64,000 nt of DNA, taken from positions 29,712,591-29,776,590 of the forward strand of contig OY754970.1 in NCBI GenBank assembly GCA_963576475.1, in the 5' to 3' direction. Positions 46,215 through 57,225 of the stretch are shown piece by piece; the first letter of the stretch is position 1, and each line of letters opens with the position of its first letter. The stretch is from Molanna angustata. Its lineage: Eukaryota; Arthropoda; Insecta; Trichoptera; Molannidae. The notes below the pieces were generated by a model. That model made no database searches. It was not told where the DNA came from and saw nothing but the letters and a program-made list of their open reading frames with translations. Position numbers and translations under genes: made by a program.

Positions 46215-46516
46215 CAGGGGCGTGCTTAATAGAACCTACAGACTACGCAAACCTTGAAAGAAAATTGACAAATATCGAATACATAATTTTTTAGCATAGG
46301 TACATCATAGGGCCATGAAAAAAAATCAATCAGATACATTTTATGGCACTGAAAAAGATCGCATTTAAGTTCTTGAATTAGTAATTAATTAATTTTTTCC
46401 TTAAATACAGTTCTTATAACCTGTAATTATATTTTTAATGTATTTCTTTACATATTATATTTATTGGCAAGCCAAGATATTCGGCTTCTATAAGCTATTC
46501 CGCTACTGCTAGGATT
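46207..46516. mobile_element. hAT MITE family H2, 294 bp, 8-bp TSD
   Basis: CTAGGATT at 46207-46214 and 46509-46516 flanks an insert starting CAGGGGCGTG and ending CCGCTACTG. CAGTGGCG-type ends plus 8-bp TSD are hAT-like. A paralogous unoccupied sequence at 18727-18734 has CTAGGATT once. There is no coding frame. Relative: 36877-37310. Confidence 0.92.
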
Positions 46517-46546
46517 GTGAACACGAAAAATAAGCTTTCTACACTC

Positions 46547-46972
46547 CTTCTCCATATACATACATACATACATACATACCATCACGCCATGTCCCTTACG
46601 GGGTAAGCAGAGAGAATTGAGCGCCATACTTCTCTATTTTTGCACACATTTCTGGCTTCCTTTACATCCATGCATCGTCTCATACATGCTCGTCGATTGT
46701 TCAAACTTTTTATGTTTCCTTCTTTCAAAATATCATTCACATGGTCATGCCATCCCTTTCTGGGGCGACCTCTGCTATTCACTCCATCTCTTGCACCCAT
46801 GTATATTTTTTTGGTCAGTCGTTCATCGTTCATTCTTTCTATATGTCCAAACCACCTTAAAGCATTCACTTTCATTTTACATATAATATCCTTCTTTAAC
46901 TTGCATTCTCTCCTTATGTCCTCATTTTTTATTCTATCATATATCGTTCTATTACATACTCTTCTCCATATA
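46547..46972 (-). mobile_element. RTE-type LINE L1a insertion with 12-bp TSD
   Basis: CTTCTCCATATA occurs at 46547-46558 and 46961-46972, the CTTCT part also matching the element (microhomology at the 5' junction). The left edge is a (CATA)n run. On minus the frame within 46960-46582 is open: RVCNRTIYDRIKNEDIRREC, LRWFGHIERMNDERL, GVNSRGRPRKGWHDHVNDIL, CMRRCMDVKEAR and AYPVRDMA. Upstream residues of the longer open frame lie outside the element. Confidence 0.88.
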
Positions 46973-47223
46973 AACTTTGACAAAGCCAAATTTCACGCTC
47001 TTCCGTGCGCGTATTTTGCCCAAGGGGCCCAAAGTTTTCGCTTCGAGTAATAATAAATAGTCGGTATATCCTTAAAACAACTTGGTGGAGATCTCACAGT
47101 ACTAGAGCGTATTTCACTATCTGGAAGTAAAAGAATGTTTATCCCTTTTTAAACAAACACACGTACAAGCAATAACTTGGGTACATTTTTGACTAAAATC
47201 TATTATATTTTTTCCATACAAAC

Positions 47224-47470
47224 AACCTCGTCGGCCTTCATGGATCAGTTGGTTGGGTATCTGACTGCTGATCTAAAGGTCCCGGGTTCGATTCCCGGTG
47301 GAGACACAGTTTTTAATTGCGTTTTCAGTCTGGATCTGTGAGACGATTAATATCGTAAGTCTCCAGAATGTGGCAACTTGTTATTGGGTGCGTGTTAAAT
47401 TAATATTTGACATAGTACCTGTTAGTTGCCCGAGAAGTAATAAATAATATTAATAATAATAACCTCGTCG
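47224..47470 (+). mobile_element. tRNA-derived SINE family B with 10-bp TSD
   Basis: AACCTCGTCG at 47224-47233 and 47461-47470. The head GTCGGCCTTCATGGATCAG, TTGGTTGGGTATCTGACTGC and GGGTTCGATTCCCGGTGGAG is followed by the body TGTGGCAACTTGTTATTGGG, TTAATATTTGACATAGTACC and a TAATAATAATAA tail. The family B copy with the clearest boundaries. Confidence 0.9.
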
Positions 47471-47560
47471 CACGGTTAGACAAAAACCTTATTAGTCAGT
47501 AGCCCTCATTATGACATGTATATCTTGATACATTTGATATTGATACGAGTGGATAAACTT

Positions 47561-47832
47561 TTCATTCATACCATCACGGTATATGCCTCAATGTGGGGTT
47601 ACCTGCGACGGGTGTGCGGGTGTACAATATCGAATAATATATAAGGAAGCCCGACACATGCGTGTATCAACAAGGCAACGTTCAGAATGGGTGAAGAACT
47701 ACATTGCTGAACTAGATAATAAGTGAGTTGTTATTTTGACTGTTGTATTTTCAATTAACCGGCTCTTCGGGACACTCGTAAATTATGATAATAGAAAGAA
47801 GGAAGCACCATTCTAAGCCGGTGCCTCGCAGC
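47561..47832 (-). mobile_element. Dispersed element D2, copy 2
   Basis: CATACCATCACGGTATATGC, GAACGTTCAGAATGGG-like, ATTGCTGAACTAG, CCGGCTCTTCGGGACACTCG and TTCTAAGCCGGTGCCTCGCA are collinear with 12376-12672. Confidence 0.7.
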
Positions 47833-48384
47833 AAAGTATGGATAAATTTTCATCTAAATAGAATGTTCCTTTATAAATTGATACATACCAATACCTACCA
47901 ACATTATATTTAGACATCGACACATTTACATACATTCATAGAGTAGTGTAGAGAAAATTATATTTTGAGGCAACAATACAATAGTTATAGATGTATGTAT
48001 GTTGGTATATGGAATAAGTAAACCAAGATAATAATATTGGAATTCTCGTGGTTTGATTTACTTTCTGAGAAGACAATGTTATAATTGAAAATAATCTACA
48101 ATCGGTGTCATGTTGTGATGTACTTAAAAAGCGCTTTTGGTTATTGACTGCATACATACCGGAACAAGTTATTGTGGTTTCTTGTTCGAACGTTTTCGTA
48201 TTTTGTCAAATAGCAGGTATACCTACCTATATCATTGCCAAACATAATAATTGTCTAAGAGATAGCAATTTTAATGGCTTTTTTTATATTTCCTTCTTTA
48301 TTGAATATAGGTGTGAAAAAAGTAAGTCTGGCACCTGGGAGTGTTTAGGAAAATACAAAAAACCAACCATTAAAAAATAATTCG
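47833..48384. other. AT-rich DNA, no gene seen
   Basis: The 91-codon frame at 48105-48380 has no domain or duplicate. I leave it uncalled. Confidence 0.45.
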
Positions 48385-48693
48385 AATATTCTTTTTTAAT
48401 TGCATATACGCAAACATTGGATTTTTTTCCCTTTCGGGAGTCAAATGATATTTTTATTGACAGAAATTTTATCAACATCTCAATAGAGACGAAGTTGGGA
48501 TATTGTAGGTGTCTCGTAAGTGGTAAGCCCTGTAGGTGCCTCGATTTCCTCGAGTTCGAGTTCTTTTCTTCTACAATATCCCAACTTCGTCTCTATTGAG
48601 ATGTTGAAAAAATGTTGGTCAATAAAAATATCATTTGACTCCCGAAAGGGAAAAAATCCAATGTTTGCGTATATGCAATTAAAAAAGAATATT
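48385..48693. mobile_element. MITE family M1, best copy: 309-bp hairpin
   Basis: Arms of about 120 bp. AATATTCTTTTTTAATTGC, ACGCAAACATTGGATTTTTT and CTCAATAGAGACGAAGTTGG on the left are mirrored by CCAACTTCGTCTCTATTGAG, GACTCCCGAAAGGGAAAAAA and GCAATTAAAAAAGAATATT on the right. The core is TCGATTTCCTCGAGTTCGAG. Frames on both strands (48417-48599, 48773-48480) mirror each other because of the palindrome. Confidence 0.9.
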
Positions 48694-48994
48694 AGATTTA
48701 CATACACATTAGTACAAATAGGTAAACAAGCCAAAAATGAAATAATATTTCTGGCGCAGTTCAGGGGTGACATCTGTGTGTGACACCGTCATCTCATTTA
48801 TAAGGACTGTTGCTTTCATTGTTTACAAATAAAAATTAATTTCTCAATGTCTCAATAGATGGCGTTACAATAAGGTTTCTCCGTTACTCCATAGATGGCA
48901 ATAGTAATAATGCATTATTTTCAGGTAAAATTTTATACACTATTCAAATATATAGAACTTTCAAAATTACATCGATAAGGGAACTCAATAAGAA

Positions 48995-49165
48995 GGCATA
49001 ATTGGTGAACGTTGCGCAAGCGCATAAAGTGATCACGTAAAGCAGCCGATGACAGGTCGTAAGCCCTGAAGGTGCCTCGAGTTCCTGGTTCTTCTACAAT
49101 ATCCCAACTTAGTCTCTATTGAGATGTTGTAAAAATGTTTGTCAATAAAAAAAAAATAATAATAA
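48995..49165. mobile_element. MITE family M1, right-half copy
   Basis: AATTGGTGAACGTTGCGCAA, GCGCATAAAGTGATCACGTA, AGCAGCCGATGACAGGTCGT, CTACAATATCCCAACTTAGT and CTCTATTGAGATGTTG. It ends in an A-rich run replacing the outer arm. Confidence 0.75.
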
Positions 49166-49534
49166 TAATTCATCGAAAACGCTGCTACCTCTCGTACTAT
49201 AACGTTTCAATTTCAAATGGGCAAGAATATTACTAACCAAATAATTCACCTCATTCGAGGATTTCAATTAGATATATATTTGAAAGGATGAATATGCTTT
49301 TAAATTTGATTCTTAGCGAAGGAGATTTCATCGCTACAGTAGAGAATAATATAAACGTCTTAATTGAAAATTAGTTTAAGAAAACGCTACTTACAATGCC
49401 GTGTAATTAGTAGAAATTTCTTGTGAATTCATCAATGAAATATTTTGAGTTACCTGAAACAAAAAAAAATGTATGGTTAAAATGTATATACCTACAATCA
49501 TTCTTAAATGTGAGTCAGTTTTATAACAATGAAT
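49166..49534. other. AT-rich DNA, no gene seen
   Basis: No feature supported. Confidence 0.45.
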
Positions 49535-49960
49535 ATTATAAGACAGGCATACAGCCGGCTATGCTATACGGATTAGAATGCTGGACCATAAAGAAAAAAC
49601 AAGAAGCTCAGGTAGTCTGCAGGTGTTACAAGAGAGGATAGAGTTAGAAACGAATACGTCCGAGGTAGTTTCGGGGTCGCGCCTATTCCGGAGAAACTAA
49701 AGGAGACCAGACTCCGATGGTACGAACGCATTACCAGACGAAATGACGATGACGTGGTTTAATAACTCGCACTGGACATACCCACTCAGTGCAGAACTAG
49801 AAGACATCCACAGGCCACCTGGTGGACAAATATTGAGAAGGAGCCGAGGGAGGAGCAACTAACCAAAGAAATGACGCAAGATCGAAAGGTCTGGTGATTG
49901 CGTATCAGAAGGGCCGACCCCAGATGAACTGGGAAGAGGCAAGGAAGAAGAGGGTTATTA
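49535..49960 (+). pseudogene. LINE RT C-terminal fragment
   Basis: QPAMLYGLECWTIKKKQEAQ, VRNEYVRGSFGVAPIPEKLK, ETRLRWYERITRRNDDDVV, ATWWTNIEKEPREEQLTKEM, TQDRKVW and IRRADPR appear in order over several frame changes. This is a clear RT C-terminus with the MLYGxECW, LRWYxR and RRADP motifs of a lepidopteran-type LINE, heavily mutated. Confidence 0.8.
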
Positions 49961-50123
49961 ATAATGTATATCAATAGTCCTGTCAAGATTTCATATTTCA
50001 GACAATAAATCAATTCGACGTATAAAAACAAAGTCATTATATCAAAAAATGCACATAAACTCATACTAATTTAATCATTATTATCAATTCTAAAAATAGT
50101 ACTCGTGTATACTAGACTAGAAA

Positions 50124-50245
50124 GACGGGTGTTGGCAGAGCGGATAGCGCGCTGGGTTAGTAATCCAGTAGTCGCGAGTTCGAATCCTGCCACGAACGAT
50201 TTCGTTCACCTTTAGCACATACATTTACACACAGTTTAGTATGAA
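50124..50245 (+). mobile_element. tRNA-derived SINE family A, copy
   Basis: GGTGTTGGCAGAGCGGATAG, CGCGCTGGGTTAGTAATCCA and CGCGAGTTCGAATCCTGCCA form the tRNA-like head. It is followed by GATTTCGTTCACCTTTAGCA and then decays. Confidence 0.85.
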
Positions 50246-50791
50246 ATATATTTTTATTTAAAAATCTCACATATTTCCGTAAAAAATCTTAGTCGTACAT
50301 TCAACGTCACTAGGACAAGCTTGTATCAAGGTTATAAATTCTCATTTGAGTGACACATAATATATTTCTTTGTAAATGAAAAATAAATCTACGATATATT
50401 TAGATATAGGTATTTGCAATGATAACATCCTAATTACGCTTCAAACAAAAAGGGGTTTATCTAAAAATCAATAAAAAGATCAAAATTAAAATAACCGTTC
50501 CATTATAATATAACTACCATAATATAAAAGTAGTAATTGGGAACAATAATTTAAAATTGCAAGGTTAAGAAACCAAAGTCCAGTTAGATACATATGTTAT
50601 TTATTTAATGATAAACAAATTATTGGATCGTTAAATAAACGATGCATTGCTCTTTTTAATAATTAATATATGTTTTCAAAATGGAGAAATTGCCAGATAA
50701 AATAATAATTCTTTAGATACAAATCTTGGAACGAAATATTTGCAGTAACCCACTTATGTTATGTTGTCTCTAAACTTCAAATTGAGAAAAT
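50246..50791. other. AT-rich DNA, no gene seen
   Basis: No feature supported. Confidence 0.5.
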
Positions 50792-51240
50792 ATTATATAA
50801 TATACTAATCGGCTCAGGCAGACGTTGTTCTACCACAGACCACCTTCTTCATTTTATATACCTACACCTCATTTTTTTAATTTTAACCATTTTTTCGTAC
50901 ATACATTAAGTGTTGTATAATCATCTAGATGCGTAATACCGATGTCAATAGATTTGTTAACCCCGCCATCTATTGAAATATTAGACAACTTAAAATGAAC
51001 GAAACTTTTTCCTAAAAAAAAATTCGCGGCAAGGTGTAGGGAAATCAAAAATTGAAAAATGCTATTTATAGATTAGATAAAATTACAGTATTTTTTTTAT
51101 ATCTTGATAAAAGCGCCACCTATCGGGTTCAAAACTGTTCTATCTCTAAATCTGGAGCCAACCATACAAATTAAGAAAATTAGATTAAAATCGATTGAGA
51201 ATAGCGTGTACGAACATTGTGACACGAGATTTTTATATGT
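50792..51240 (+). mobile_element. LINE-like 3' end, family L3, copy 2
   Basis: It starts ATATACTAATCGGCTCAGGC with AGACGTTGTTCTACCACAG. The 3' part is GATTAAAATCGATTGAGAAT, AGCGTGTACGAACATTGTGA and a GAGATTTTTATATGT end. Same layout as 17440-17872, but the two ends differ enough that they may be subfamilies. Confidence 0.45.
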
Positions 51241-51518
51241 GGGATTGTGTAATTTAAGTTTATACTTGTTCGTGTGTTTATAGATTGTTGTGTTCTCGGG
51301 TATTGTAGTGTGCCTTTATGAAAGTAAGTCAGAATGTATTGGATGTACGTTGTAAAGGTTTTCTGTATGATAGTCGAAAGGTTTCTTAAGTATTATTTTT
51401 TATTCTATTTAAATTTTATAGGTCATGTAGTCTGTTCTTTTGTATGTTCTGTATTGGCTGGTATTGTGCAGATGAGCAATATTGCTCAGACATAAAAAAC
51501 TGATTTTTTAAAAGAAAA

Positions 51519-51914
51519 TTGAAATAAAACAAATGACAGGATACGAAATAACACAAGGAAAGAATGTAAGATGGACAGAGATGTACGTAATATAATGAAA
51601 GTTAAAACATTGAGATGGTTTGGCCACTTGATAAGAATGAATGAATAACGCCTGACGAAGAAAATATATAAAGCTGATAGGAACGGAATAAGATGTCGGG
51701 GGCGCCCAAGAAAACGGTGGCACGACCATGTGAACGATATTCTCAAAGACGAAGAAATGTAAGAAGCGTGAACAACAGACAAATGTATGAATGTTGACGA
51801 GGCGATGAATGTGTGTCAAAACAGAAAATGTGTCGTTTGGTTCTCTATGCCTACCCCGTGAAAGACATGGCGTGATGGTATGGTATGTATGTATGCTAGT
51901 TGAAATGTAACAAA
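51519..51914 (+). pseudogene. RTE-type LINE L1a fragment, degraded, with old TSD
   Basis: TTGAAATAAAACAAA (51519) and TTGAAATGTAACAAA (51900) match at 13 of 15 positions. Between them, MKVKTLRWFGHLIRMNE is followed by a stop, RLTKKIYKADRNGIRCRG, PRKRWHDHVNDILKDEE, then frame breaks to CMNVDEAMNVCQNRK. The end is GATGGTATGGTATGTATGTA. Compared with the other copies it has several frameshifts and stops. Confidence 0.82.
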
Positions 51915-53815
51915 CAATATTGTCTTCAAAGAAACTATTATATTTTCTTTCGCAATTCACATAAAAAATAACAGGACAAATACACATCCTCCACACACTT
52001 TCACTGTGAAATTTATTAAAAATTCATGTAGCAAAAATGTATTGCATATTATTTTTAGTATTACCTCAGAGCAGGCTCTTACCTTATGATATGTATGTAA
52101 TATTTTTATTTTTTTGTAATAAATTTCGTCATGATAACTAAATTATTATATGGTTTGTCAATAGGTTGTTCTATTATAAAGAGTTTAATACACACGAAAT
52201 TATTATTACTTATATCTTATCTTTATATCCAAACATAGTTTATTTCTTATTTTTATGACAGTTATTTAATTTTATTCATCTTATCTTTATACGAACATAT
52301 ACTTTCTTTCTTAATTATAACACTCACAATATTGTAAATATCGTATGCACATTTCACTACATAAGTTACAATATCAATATTTCGTTCAGATAATATTATA
52401 TTTTTAGCGTGTCATATAATTTTCCTGTAATTATTCCATACTCTTCTTCATGAATACTTATCTAAAGTCATGAATAAAGTACATTATTGTGATGCAATGG
52501 AATATTTTATTTCGATATGAAATACCTAACCATCTGGACATGATTATTATAATTATTATTATATTGTGTCATAATAGTTAATAAAGCATCATTAACCCTT
52601 TCCCTTTCGCGGATGTTTATATCTCATTATAATTTCAATAGTGAAGTTTACTCATTATTATTTATTTATATAATGAGAATTTCTTCTATCATCGGTTGTT
52701 ATTTACCCACGCGGCCAACATGACAAATTGGGTAATCTTTGTAATTTATAATTCTTACCAAACTATCCAGTTTAATTGTTATATACTCAAGTTGGTATTA
52801 AATAAATGTTCTACAAACAGAAATAAGACTCTATACTGTGTTTGATACATCCGTTTCAAATATTTTTTAACACCGTAAAACAGTTTTGTATAAAAATAAT
52901 TAACAGTTTATTTATTAATACTTCAAATAAATTACCATTTCAAATTAAAACCCATACGTGTTTTAGTTCTTTTACCTATTTTCTTGTTTTTATAATGAGA
53001 TTGATTGAATTAATTATTTAATAATGCTATTTCGCATTTTGTCTGTCATTGTACATACCTAATAGATGTATCTTCTTTTCATAGGACGTATAAAGTTTTT
53101 CATATATAATAGCTGTATACATATTTCTGCAAAATTTGCAATAAGCCTCGAAGATGAACGCTTGATTTAATCTATATTCAAATTTCAAATCAGCGAGTAT
53201 AAAATAAATTTCAAATCAGCGAGTTTAGATAAATCGTAGATTTTGCCTATTTTTTTAGAATAAATAAAACATTGGTATACGAATTAAATTATGAAGTTTT
53301 TTATATGATGCATAAAAGCCAGTCTTATAAATATTATTCGAAAAAAATAATCAGCTAATTTATAAAATGCTTTGTTAAATAATTAATTTAGACGAAAGTC
53401 TAACAAAGAAATGTATTATGAGTGGGACGAATATTGGCGGACCACAGATATTTATGTAGGTTCTACCAAAGAAATGACGATCGCTTTTATTTGCCTACCT
53501 CATACGACATGATTTTTACATTGAAATGATTTTTGAAATTCGTTGTTACTGATTGTTAAATATTTATTGAAGGTTTCAACATGATCAAGAACTAGTTTGA
53601 GAATCACAGATGTTGTCATTTACCTTCCGGTAGTAAAATATATTTTGTTTGTTAATAATGACTTATGAATTATGACACAAAACCAAACATTGACCGTTTA
53701 TATCATTCCTGAGAAATGAGACGTTTGTAAGAAAAAATATAACTAGACTCTTTTAATACTGTTTGTTAATAGAAAAATGTACATTATTTTATAAATTAAT
53801 TAGTTTTAACACTTG
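51915..53815. other. AT-rich DNA, no gene seen
   Basis: A small direct duplication of AAATTTCAAATCAGCGAGT near 53175 and 53207 is the only structure seen. Confidence 0.5.
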
Positions 53816-54385
53816 TAAGTGGTGGGATTATTGCCAAGTGGCAATTTTTTCCAACCAACCAGTGTTTTCAGTCCAGAAATGTAAGATTTGCGTGAGAAAT
53901 AATTTATAAAGATGAATTCACTTCTAAATTATATCAAGTCACGGCGTCTACTTCGATCTGCTAGACGTACTACACTATATATTTTCAGCACTTCATTTGA
54001 AGTGCATTCAGAAAGACTATGGAATAGGCTCAGTCATGATTTTACGTCGTCTATCTCTATCTCACTAAACATATTAAAAAAAAGGTTAAAGCAAAAATAT
54101 CTATCTGATTACACCTTATTTCTTCTTCTTCCCCTATTCCTCTCTTGTTTTCCTTTCATTGTTATGAGCTGTTTTTATACCCAACCTTTTTGTCGTTTTT
54201 TTTCTCTTCTCTACTGTAATCTTTGTTTTATTTTTATTTTTGTCGTGTGATACCTATTTCATTATTGACACAGTACACATTGTATTGTATATAGAAGATT
54301 AACTCTGGTTGGTTGGAAGAAATTGCCGTTTGGTAAGATGCCCGCCAGGTTACATATTAATGTATAGAGTAAAAAATAAATACTA
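53816..54385 (+). mobile_element. CR1/Daphne-like LINE 3' end
   Basis: Frame 53912-54250 begins SRRLLRSARRTTLYIF, then SERLWNRLSHDFTSSISI and LKKRLKQKYLSDY. The RLWNxLPxxxR.....FKxxLKxxL pattern marks the C-terminus of CR1/L2-group LINEs. The rest of the frame is hydrophobic 3' UTR translation. The UTR ends with GGTTGGTTGGAAGAAATTGC, CGTTTGGTAAGATGCCCGCC, as in other tails here. A short inverse tail (TTATTGCCAAGTGGCAATTT) just upstream at ~53830 may be another remnant. Confidence 0.65.
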
Positions 54386-55207
54386 CTTTACTTTTTGTGT
54401 GGCTACGGCTTTTTAAATAAATTAATATACATAAATAAATTTGGGAAGCGAAGGACGTCGGCACATCAGCTAAATGATTAAATTGGCACTGGCAGATAAA
54501 TGAGAATAAAATCACCACTTACACGGAGTGTAAAAATATCATTTATCTAAATAATTGAAAATGTACGACATTGCGAAGAGTAAGTAATTGAAACATTGAA
54601 ACGAGGATTAATAACAATAGCAGTAAACGCCAAAGCAAATTACTGCAAATGCGACTGATTTGATAAAGCAATCATATTTCTATAACTTCATTTAGCGGAA
54701 GTAGAGTTTGACATTAACCATGCTTTGATATAAATATTACACACATCATAAATCATACAAATACCATGAAGTATTGGCTATAAATAACGAGGCACTCGAT
54801 GCATCATTCCGCTAACAGATTCTATTCATAAATTATGCAATATTTTGTTCCGCAGTAGTTTAAAATATTCGCGAAGTAATAACAAACACTCATCTTTGTT
54901 ATATAATGTACCTTTAACATGTCAATATTATTTCAATACAACAGCTTAATGCGCCTACAGCCAAATTATATTTTGTTAAGTCCTAGATATCAAATCACTT
55001 TTTTGCGAATTGATATTATGCTTTTTCATCACCTCTGATGTAAATAAATAGATGGATGCAGTGATTGACAAAATATTATTATAATGTGTTATTGTAATTT
55101 GTTAGAAGTTGATGTATCCAATAAATAATAAAAATTAAAAGTAAAATGTTTTGATACAGTTTATCAAAAGCCTGAAACTGTATCAAGTATCCAGAGAAGG
55201 TATTATA
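54386..55207. other. AT-rich DNA, no gene seen
   Basis: No feature supported. Confidence 0.5.
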
Positions 55208-55358
55208 GTAAAGTTTTAGAGTCGTATGACGGGAGTTATTTAAGAATAATGTAAGAAAAAGTTGAGGTCCCGTTAGCATTATTCTCGAAGTACGGGACCT
55301 TAACTTTTTCTTACATTTTTCATCACTCTTGTAATACGACCCTTATAGTTGTGAACTT
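55208..55358. repeat. 151-bp hairpin MITE-like repeat
   Basis: AATGTAAGAAAAAGTTGAGG and TCCCGTT on the left pair with TACGGGACCTTAACTTTTTC, TTACATTTTT on the right. GAGTCGTATGACGGG on the outer left pairs loosely with GTAATACGACCC on the outer right. Confidence 0.7.
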
Positions 55359-55714
55359 AAGTTATTTGGTGACTAAAATTGTAAAAAATATGCTCATACA
55401 AATTAATATCAACATTATACGAGTTGTTTTACTCGCTTGGTTACAATTTTTATGGCATAAAAATATATGAAATAATTTTTACATCAAAACAAAATTAATT
55501 AGTAATTCAAAACAAAATTAAGTTTAATTTTTTTATCGACAGTTCTTGATAAAACTATATACTATACTAGGTATAACTTAAATATAAATAAAAATTCATG
55601 GATATAATCTTATTCATACGATGTGCCATGCATAAAACGCATTGATAATCGAATAAAATTAATAGATCTTCATCTAAGAATTTTTATTAATATTTAAATA
55701 TAAGTAAATTTTAT
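55359..55714. other. AT-rich DNA, no gene seen
   Basis: No feature supported. Confidence 0.45.
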
Positions 55715-55885
55715 AGACTCATGAGAGCAAATGCCGAGCGCAAGATAGTTGCCACAATTAAGCGACGAAAAGTGTCATATTTGGGTCACGTTCTGCGAGG
55801 CAAAAGGTACAGGCTGCTCCAACTAGTTATGAAGGGCAAAATAGAGGGCTGCCGGGAAATAGGAAAACGTTAGCAGCGGTACTAA
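55715..55885 (+). pseudogene. LINE RT C-terminal fragment
   Basis: RANAERKIVATIKRRKVSYL, GHVLRGKRYRLLQLVMKGKI and EGCREIGKR lead to a stop. The RRKxSYLGHVxR.....L..L.xxGKIEG motif is a LINE RT C-terminus. It is cut short near 55875. Confidence 0.78.
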
Positions 55886-57096
55886 TAACATTTTCGTTAA
55901 AACTCGTTTTAGCCAACTAAACCTCGCACTACGTAAACCACGTATTAGGCACTAATTGGTGGTTTAGTGGGTTCTGACTAATAATGTAAAAATGTACAAG
56001 GACTAAGTAAACCATGGAATACGGAATGAATGTTTGTCTGGAAGAAATTGCCATTAGGCAATAAGTCCGCAATTTGTACTAGCTATTAAATAATGTACAA
56101 TAAAGTGTTTAAATAAATAAATAAATAGATAAATGTTGAGTGAACGCAGCCATTTAACTGGAATTTCGGAATTTTTCTTTACTTTATGCTTTTTTTTGTT
56201 CATTCTCTATGACTTTATTAGCCGTCATCTATGACATCTATCGAGAAGGATAGCCAAGTCTTCACACCATTTTTTTTAAACATAACCTACAAAAGTTTGG
56301 TAAAAATACCAATTTAGTCATTTATTTTAATGTTTTAGTTACTTTTTTATATATAATGCAACTGGCTCACGCCAATCGCAATTATAACTACAAACAGACC
56401 TAACCAACCTATTTTTATCAAACTTTTGTAGGTTAGGTTTACAAAAATGGTGTGGACTAGGTTATCCTATCGAGAATCGTATTTCTATGTTTGTTTACTG
56501 CATGGTTTTGATGGTTTACTGTTTACGTATCGTCACGTATTGGTTGGGTTCCCAATAATTTGACTTATTACAACATAACTTATTTAACATATTATATTTA
56601 TTTTAAAACAACTTCAATGGAAAATAAATATCTTCATTTTTTAGCCTTCTTCCAAATAAATCTACGAGATGTCTAACTCCTGCCTTTCTTCTAAAATTAA
56701 TGTCATCGTAATCAACAAACAGATTACAACGCACCTTATAAATTTTGCGTCTTCGAAAAACTGTTTCCACCTGCTCTATTTCTTGTAACGATCTTTCAAA
56801 ATCGCCGATTATATAATCAAACAGATTGTTGTCCATAATTAAAAAAAAGTATTTCTTTAAAAATGACAAAATACAATACGCGCGGTCTATTTGACTTTTG
56901 GCAGCTCACGAATTCACTATTGTTATTCCACCACTAAACTAGGGGACCGGATGGTTTAGCGTTACCATGGTGATATAAACCATGGAATAAAATAGAAGTT
57001 TTAAAACTTGGTTATTAGTAAGACTTTTGGCCGTTAGGTTTTAGTCACTCTATTCCATGGTTCAACCTCGCTACTTTTTCGTTATTAGTATCGCCG
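55876..57096 (-). mobile_element. Degenerate PIF/Harbinger-type transposon (candidate limits)
   Basis: The outer inverted stretches GCGGTACTAATAAC (left) and GTTATTAGTATCGCC (right), together with blocks such as TAAACCATGGAATA near both ends, suggest one element. The N-terminus of a Harbinger-like transposase lies inside on minus. A LINE tail at about 56025-56125 (GGAAGAAATTGCCATTAGGC with an AAATAAATAAATAAAT end) interrupts it. TSD was not resolved, so limits are tentative. Confidence 0.4.
56603..56869 (-). pseudogene. PIF/Harbinger transposase N-terminal remnant
   Basis: The likely start is the ATG at 56836 (MDNNLFDYIIGDFERSLQEI) and not the upstream one at 56869. It continues RRRKIYKVRCNLFVDYDDIN, FRRKAGVRHLVDLFGRRL and stops after 88 codons of the longer frame. 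The pattern (acidic start, basic patch, YDDxxFRRK, VRHLVDLFG) resembles the region before the DDE domain of Harbinger/HARBI1-type transposases, with the usual RFSK-type residues between FRRK and VRHL missing. No DDE domain remains. The family call is from memory of the pattern. Confidence 0.6.
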
Positions 57097-57099
57097 TAG

Positions 57100-57225
57100 A
57101 TGCCATGGCTCTGCAACCTTCGTGGGTGGAGCGGCATCAGAAACGTCGGCGGATAGAGATGCCTTCTCAGCAGTGATCGCCAACGTCGCGTCGGTGGAGC
57201 CTGATATGCCACGAAGAGAAGAAGA
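57100..57225 (+). mobile_element. Possible LINE 3' tail ending (GAA)n
   Basis: A GC-richer stretch TGGGTGGAGCGGCATCAGAA, GTCGCGTCGGTGGAGCCTGA ends in ACGAAGAGAAGAAGA, as other LINE 3' ends here do. No RT motif is seen. The minus frame 57257-57045 is not convincing. Confidence 0.35.

Noticed and set aside
46617..47050. Plus-strand frames of 89 and 136 codons
   Set aside because: Antisense of the L1a copy at 46559-46960.
48417..48783. Frames on both strands across the hairpin
   Set aside because: The two strands encode similar peptides because the DNA is a palindrome. This is a MITE.
51508..51996. 162-codon minus-strand frame
   Set aside because: Antisense of the degraded L1a copy and its flank.
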